A stretch of DNA of 12,257 bases, taken from the NCBI GenBank assembly GCA_001953115.1, contig LSSL01005385.1:1-12257 (forward strand), written 5' to 3'. The number at the start of each line of letters is the position of its first letter. The first letter of the stretch is position 1. Positions 8,988 to 12,257 of this stretch are shown here, piece after piece. Below the pieces are notes generated by a model. That model saw only the letters and a program-made list of their open reading frames with translations. It made no database searches and was not told the origin of the DNA. A program made the position numbers and the translations under genes. The stretch is from Smittium mucronatum. Its lineage: Eukaryota > Kickxellomycota > Harpellomycetes > Harpellales > Legeriomycetaceae.

Positions 8988-9320
8988 TAAAAAAAATTCT
9001 ATTAAAGGATATTTATTAGCAGTATATACATGAATTGGGAAGACCAGAAGGTTAACACTAGGATAAAGGTTTTTTATTCTTGATTGGGTTGAAATAGTAC
9101 TTGCTTGTACGGGTAAAGATCTAAATTGGAGTGGAAACAATATTAGCAGAAAGAACTTAGCAGCTAAAGAGCCTTCTTTTCTTATGAATTGTATATGGGT
9201 TAATCGGAATGGTTTACTGTCAAGGAAAAGCTGCGTAGCGTATATTACAATTTTATAATTTTCAATTATAGCAGTTCTGGCGCCTTTAATTGCGGGGGGG
9301 GGGGGGGCTTCATAGTTTTT
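8988..9320 (-). pseudogene. 111-codon Gag-like frame, start-less
   Basis: This minus frame is stop-free from the TAA at 9321-9323 to the TAA at 8985-8987, the longest open stretch I found in the window. It has no ATG or GTG and only one late TTG, so start-based ORF callers skip it. It begins with a short Pro run encoded by the 14-G tract, then reads GARTAIIENYKIVI, later IKNLYPSV and NKYPLIEFFL. BEL/Pao Gag proteins typically show L-x-G-x-A-x-x-x-I, then N-Y-x-x-A-x-x-L-x-x-x-F, and later an x-LY-x-x-V and an I-x-x-x-L-x-x-KLP passage; the order and spacing agree loosely. The upstream Gag-like fragment (9487-9359) is in another frame. I read it as the best preserved remnant of the element. 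An antisense 63-codon open run on + (9067-9255) is its shadow. Confidence 0.45.
9294..9307 (+). repeat. 14-base G homopolymer
   Basis: Fourteen consecutive G residues, extreme for DNA this AT-rich. On the minus strand they encode Pro codons within the Gag-like relic. The Gag-like reading on the two sides is in different frames, so slippage in this tract is a simple explanation for that frame change. Length may be unstable in cloning, sequencing and assembly, so the exact count is uncertain. Confidence 0.9.
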
Positions 9321-9358
9321 TTACGCGGGAAAGGTGTATAGTGAATCTTTTATTTTTA

Positions 9359-9487
9359 TCCTTTAAAGGTAGGTGACCGAAAGAATTTTTTTCCAATACT
9401 AATCAGAACTTCCGAGACTTCTGGATATTTCGTCAAATCTTTTTTAGCGGCTTTTTTTGAAATATGGGGGTCCGCCTCTGCTCTAAA
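9359..9487 (-). pseudogene. Gag-like N-terminal fragment
   Basis: Forty-three stop-free codons on the minus strand between a TGA (9488-9490) and a TAA (9356-9358). The reading is Lys/Ala-rich and helical in character and includes KYPEVSEVLISIGKKFF. After two close stops the same frame is open again (9349-9269), reading into the G homopolymer. No catalytic domain is expected in Gag, and none is seen. It is placed here as the upstream part of the Gag-like region from its position and orientation; on its own the sequence would be unassignable. Confidence 0.3.
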
Positions 9488-10448
9488 TCAGCATATTTGA
9501 ATCGACTAAAACCAGGTTAACTTCACTGTTAGCTTTTCTACTCTTTAAATAAGGGTTCAATTATTACTGAAAATATGTTATAAATAGTGAATAGTTACAG
9601 AGAAAAAGAAATAATGATAAATGATTCAAATAGAAGTAATAGGAACCCAATACTTGAAAAAATAAAGAATTTCCATTTATTTATTAACTAATTTAATTGA
9701 TTTTTAATTATTTATTTATATTTTTGCTTATTTGGTAAAATACAATTACAGGTGTATGATTCCATATGAAGCATAATAAATTGATAACTGTTTTTATTAT
9801 CTCATATAGTCACATAATGTTTTTTTTCATGATTATTAAATTATATTGACCAGATTATCATATATTTTTTATAGATTTAGAACATAAAATTTTAATTTTA
9901 ATCAATTTATTTCTATACTTATTTTTGAAACTAAAAAAATTATTTGGAAAAAAAATCTTTGGTTATTATTTTTTTTAAAAAGTTCTGATTCGAGACATGT
10001 ATATTTATAAGTGAATAGATGTGATAATACAAACTACAGGTAAGTTTCAATTTAACAAAAAATTTGTTTTAGTGAATTTTTAGACGTTGAAATTTTTTTA
10101 TACCTATAAGTTTTTTGGTCTTTAATCATGATTGAAAAAATCATGCAAAAATATTTAGGCAATATAAAGAATAAAAACCAAACTAAAAAGCGATTCTCCA
10201 ACTATTCCAATAGTTTGAATGGGAATTAACAATAATTATAAGATGAATAAGTAGGAATCAAAATTTTCATTAATAAAAATTTAAATAGGTTTTGTATATT
10301 AAACCATTTTTCAGTTATTTAAAGAGGTTTAATATTTTTTAGTTTTATGAATTAAAGTACTAATATTAATATTCACTAATTAGGAGTTTTCCTAAGTTTG
10401 AATTTTGAACCTAATTAAATTTGACGTTTTTATACTTTTGTGCAACTA

Positions 10449-10476
10449 ATTTAAACTAATAATATTTAGTTTAAAT
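10449..10476. repeat. 11-bp stem inverted repeat
   Basis: atttaaactaa at 10449-10459 is complementary to ttagtttaaat at 10466-10476 across a 6-base loop. There is no adjacent gene and it is AT-rich, so no terminator or protein-binding role is claimed. Confidence 0.6.
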
Positions 10477-10514
10477 CAAAAATATTTATTTTATTTATCG
10501 ATCATTCACGTTTA

Positions 10515-10531
10515 CCCCCCCCTTTTTTTTT
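10515..10531 (+). repeat. C8-T9 polypyrimidine tract
   Basis: Eight C followed directly by nine T. This is the third long G/C homopolymer in the window and the only one clearly outside the retroelement. It could mark the edge of another eroded repeat, but nothing nearby supports that. Confidence 0.85.
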
Positions 10532-10930
10532 GAATTGGTGTTAAAGCCATTAATATGAATTATTGGGTTAGGATCGGACCTAGAAAAACGCTAAAAAAAA
10601 TTTGCATGTTATTTTATTGATCATTAATAATAAAAATATCAAATAGAAAATGAATTTCTTATGCCATCTAAACCTAATTTAAAAAGATTATATCTTTAGT
10701 ATTATTGCAATATAGCTGATAGAATTCTAAAAAAATTTAAAATTAACTAAAAAATATGTTTATATTTATTCAAAATTTTGAAAGCCAATAGAAAAACTTT
10801 AAAGAGTTTTTATAAAGTCAAAGTCATGAGAGTTGTAAAATTAAGACAAAATCTAGTCCAATTTATAAATAATTTTTTTCGCTTAAAATAACAAACTTAA
10901 TAATGATAAATATTTAAAAAAATTTAGATA

Positions 10931-10968
10931 AAATAAATATAATTTATCTATGACAATTATATTTATTT
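10931..10968. repeat. Perfect 14-bp inverted repeat, 10-base loop
   Basis: aaataaatataatt at 10931-10944 is exactly complementary to aattatatttattt at 10955-10968. The loop (10945-10954) contains the only G and C of the structure. It could be the end structure of a small non-autonomous element, but no target-site duplication is evident; chance in AT-only sequence is also possible. Confidence 0.6.
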
Positions 10969-11700
10969 AATATGTCTAACATCGTTTATCAAGAAAACTT
11001 AATTATTATAAAACATTATTTCAGAAAATAATTCGCCCTTCCATTTAATATTAATTATAATGGATTTTATTATATATTTAATTCTATTGTTTTTAATAGA
11101 TATATTGTATATATGGATTTCATTACTTAATATCTCACCGAAACACTCATATTTATCATAGAAAATTTTATTAATACTCTAAATTAGTTTTTAAAATGAT
11201 TTTTCATGTCTATTGCAATTAATATACACACCATTGAAATAAATCTAAACTGAATGCAAATATATCACATTTCATAATCATCGGAATCTAAATTTTAAAT
11301 TTCAATCATATTAAAAAAAATTTTGAATTTAAAAATTAAGTTAAGAAGAATCAATTTAATAATATCTGGTTTTATTTAAAATGCTTTTCCGAAGTTAGAG
11401 TTATTTATCTAATATCTTTTCCATTTCTATTGTGAAAAAATATATAATTCATTCGCTAATCTCAAAACTAAACCCCTGGTGCCTTCCTGAATTAATTTTA
11501 AATCAATAAATAAACTATTGAAAAAAATCACAATTGAAGTTTAATTTAAAACCCTAAGAGAAAATTTCAATTTTTTAATTTATTTTGAGATTTAAATAAA
11601 AAAAGTAGATTAAAGGTTTTTCCAATTTTCTATCCTTAAAATCTTTTGATTTTCTATTTAAACGCTTTTAAGATACCATTTACTATATATATTAATTTAA

Positions 11701-11715
11701 TAAAATAAAATAAAA
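11701..11715 (+). repeat. (TAAAA)3 short tandem repeat
   Basis: Three TAAAA units followed by TAATT. It is ordinary low-complexity sequence. Confidence 0.7.
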
Positions 11716-12257
11716 TAATTTAAATTTATGTTCCACTATTTTTTCTCTGTCTGTTAATTTTTTTATCGAAAGTTGAAATAATTAAAAATAATATTAAAAA
11801 AATTGTTAAAGTCTCAAATCTTTCTTTCATTTATTTGGGATTATTTGTGTATTAATTTTTTTTCAATATGATTTAAAATAATATATTTATCTCATTTAGA
11901 CTTTATGTAAAAATACATACAACTATATGAATTAATGTTCAAAAAAAATCATATTTTTTAATAAATATAACTATACTGGAAACCTCGAAAGATTTTCACT
12001 TCTTTGTAACAAAAATTTTGTTTGATTTCTTTTCTTTAAATATTCTGAAACCACTTCTTTTTATATTTAATACATATTGGATTTATTTGTTTTAATATCA
12101 GTTTTTTAATAATTTTGTCTTCAGTTTCTATAGAAATCTAAAATTTTAGAGCCCTACGCCTGTTTTAATTTTTTTTTATTTTATTCACACCTATTATATC
12201 TTTATTTGTATTTTTTCATTTTAATAGCTTTTTATAGCAAAAAACATCCATATTTTA

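Larger units (their letters stand above)
5890..9560 (-). mobile_element. Degenerate LTR retrotransposon, BEL/Pao-like
   Basis: This 3.7 kb island differs from its flanks in composition, rising to 28 G+C of 60 at 8761-8820 against 7 of 60 at 10921-10980. Its minus strand carries a chain of broken frames in the canonical order Gag, nucleic-acid-binding patch, protease/RT, RNase H, integrase. The best motif matches are a Gag-like core (9320-8988), a BEL-type RT to RNase H passage with GWD and LIHWEGAS (7947-7780), the RNase H exit IPSGMSPADVL (7501-7298) and an integrase-like IISDK and AEAFKS pair (6526-6161). In the BEL/Pao family the RNase H domain normally has LH-x-F-x-DAS and ends in NPADL. 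The distance between the Cys/His patch and RNase H is about 1 kb, roughly half of what an intact member needs, so part of the RT is probably deleted. No YxDD motif or LTR pair was recognised. Assignment to an LTR retroelement is fairly sure; BEL/Pao rather than Ty3/gypsy is an inference. Confidence 0.6.
9561..12257. other. AT-rich gene-free DNA (right flank)
   Basis: Composition drops back to that of the left flank at about 9560. No frame of 60 codons with a start exists on either strand, and no RNA gene is seen. Notable small structures are a C8-T9 tract at 10515-10531, an 11-bp hairpin at 10449-10476, a perfect 14-bp inverted repeat at 10931-10968 and a (TAAAA)3 run at 11701-11715. I see no terminal repeat matching sequence at 5600-5900 on the other side of the element, though only by eye. 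Confidence 0.7.

Noticed and set aside
9067..9255. 63-codon stop-free + frame
   Set aside because: It is the complement of the longer 111-codon Gag-like minus frame and has no motif of its own.
5600..9800. Flanking LTRs of the element
   Set aside because: No long direct repeat between the two borders was seen by eye. Only words of about nine bases such as TTACAGAG recur, which is not evidence.
1..12257. Bacterial, plasmid or organellar origin, or a CRISPR array
   Set aside because: No tightly packed genes, no rRNA or tRNA, no regularly spaced repeats, and the only coding relics are of eukaryotic LTR-retroelement type.

Overview
This 12.3 kb window looks like gene-poor nuclear DNA of an AT-rich eukaryote. 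I see no intact protein gene, no rRNA or tRNA, no operon-like packing, no CRISPR array and no ribosome-binding-site logic. Sampled 60-base lines of the flanks have as little as about 12% G+C (7 of 60 at 10921-10980), with many A/T homopolymers and short AT palindromes. The host cannot be named from the sequence. An AT-rich invertebrate, or an AT-rich parasite with an expanded genome such as a large-genome microsporidian or a myxozoan, would fit.

Layout. From 1 to about 4784 is AT-rich DNA with no supportable gene. From about 4785 to 5600 lies a strongly strand-asymmetric block, purine-rich and G over C on the + strand, with no intact frame; its nature is unknown. From about 5890 to 9560 lies a compositional island with visibly higher G+C (21 of 60 at 6781-6840, 28 of 60 at 8761-8820). 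Read on the minus strand, this island holds broken reading frames in the order of an LTR-retrotransposon polyprotein: Gag-like (9487 to about 8877), a Cys/His-rich patch (about 8875), a badly eroded protease/reverse transcriptase stretch (about 8770-7941), RNase H-like pieces (7947-7702 and 7501-7298), a linker (7179-6529) and an integrase-like core (6526-6161). The motifs resemble the BEL/Pao superfamily best. The element is dead: at least five frame changes, many stops, missing catalytic residues, a 55-bp tandem duplication and two G-tract expansions, one between Gag-like pieces in different frames. No terminal repeats were recognised. From about 9561 to the end is AT-rich DNA again.

The most useful observations are a 111-codon stop-free Gag-like frame on the minus strand (9320 to 8988), missed by searches that require a start codon, and the ordered chain of retroelement relics. 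I found no convincing new biological system. The least explained segment is the 0.8 kb purine-rich block.
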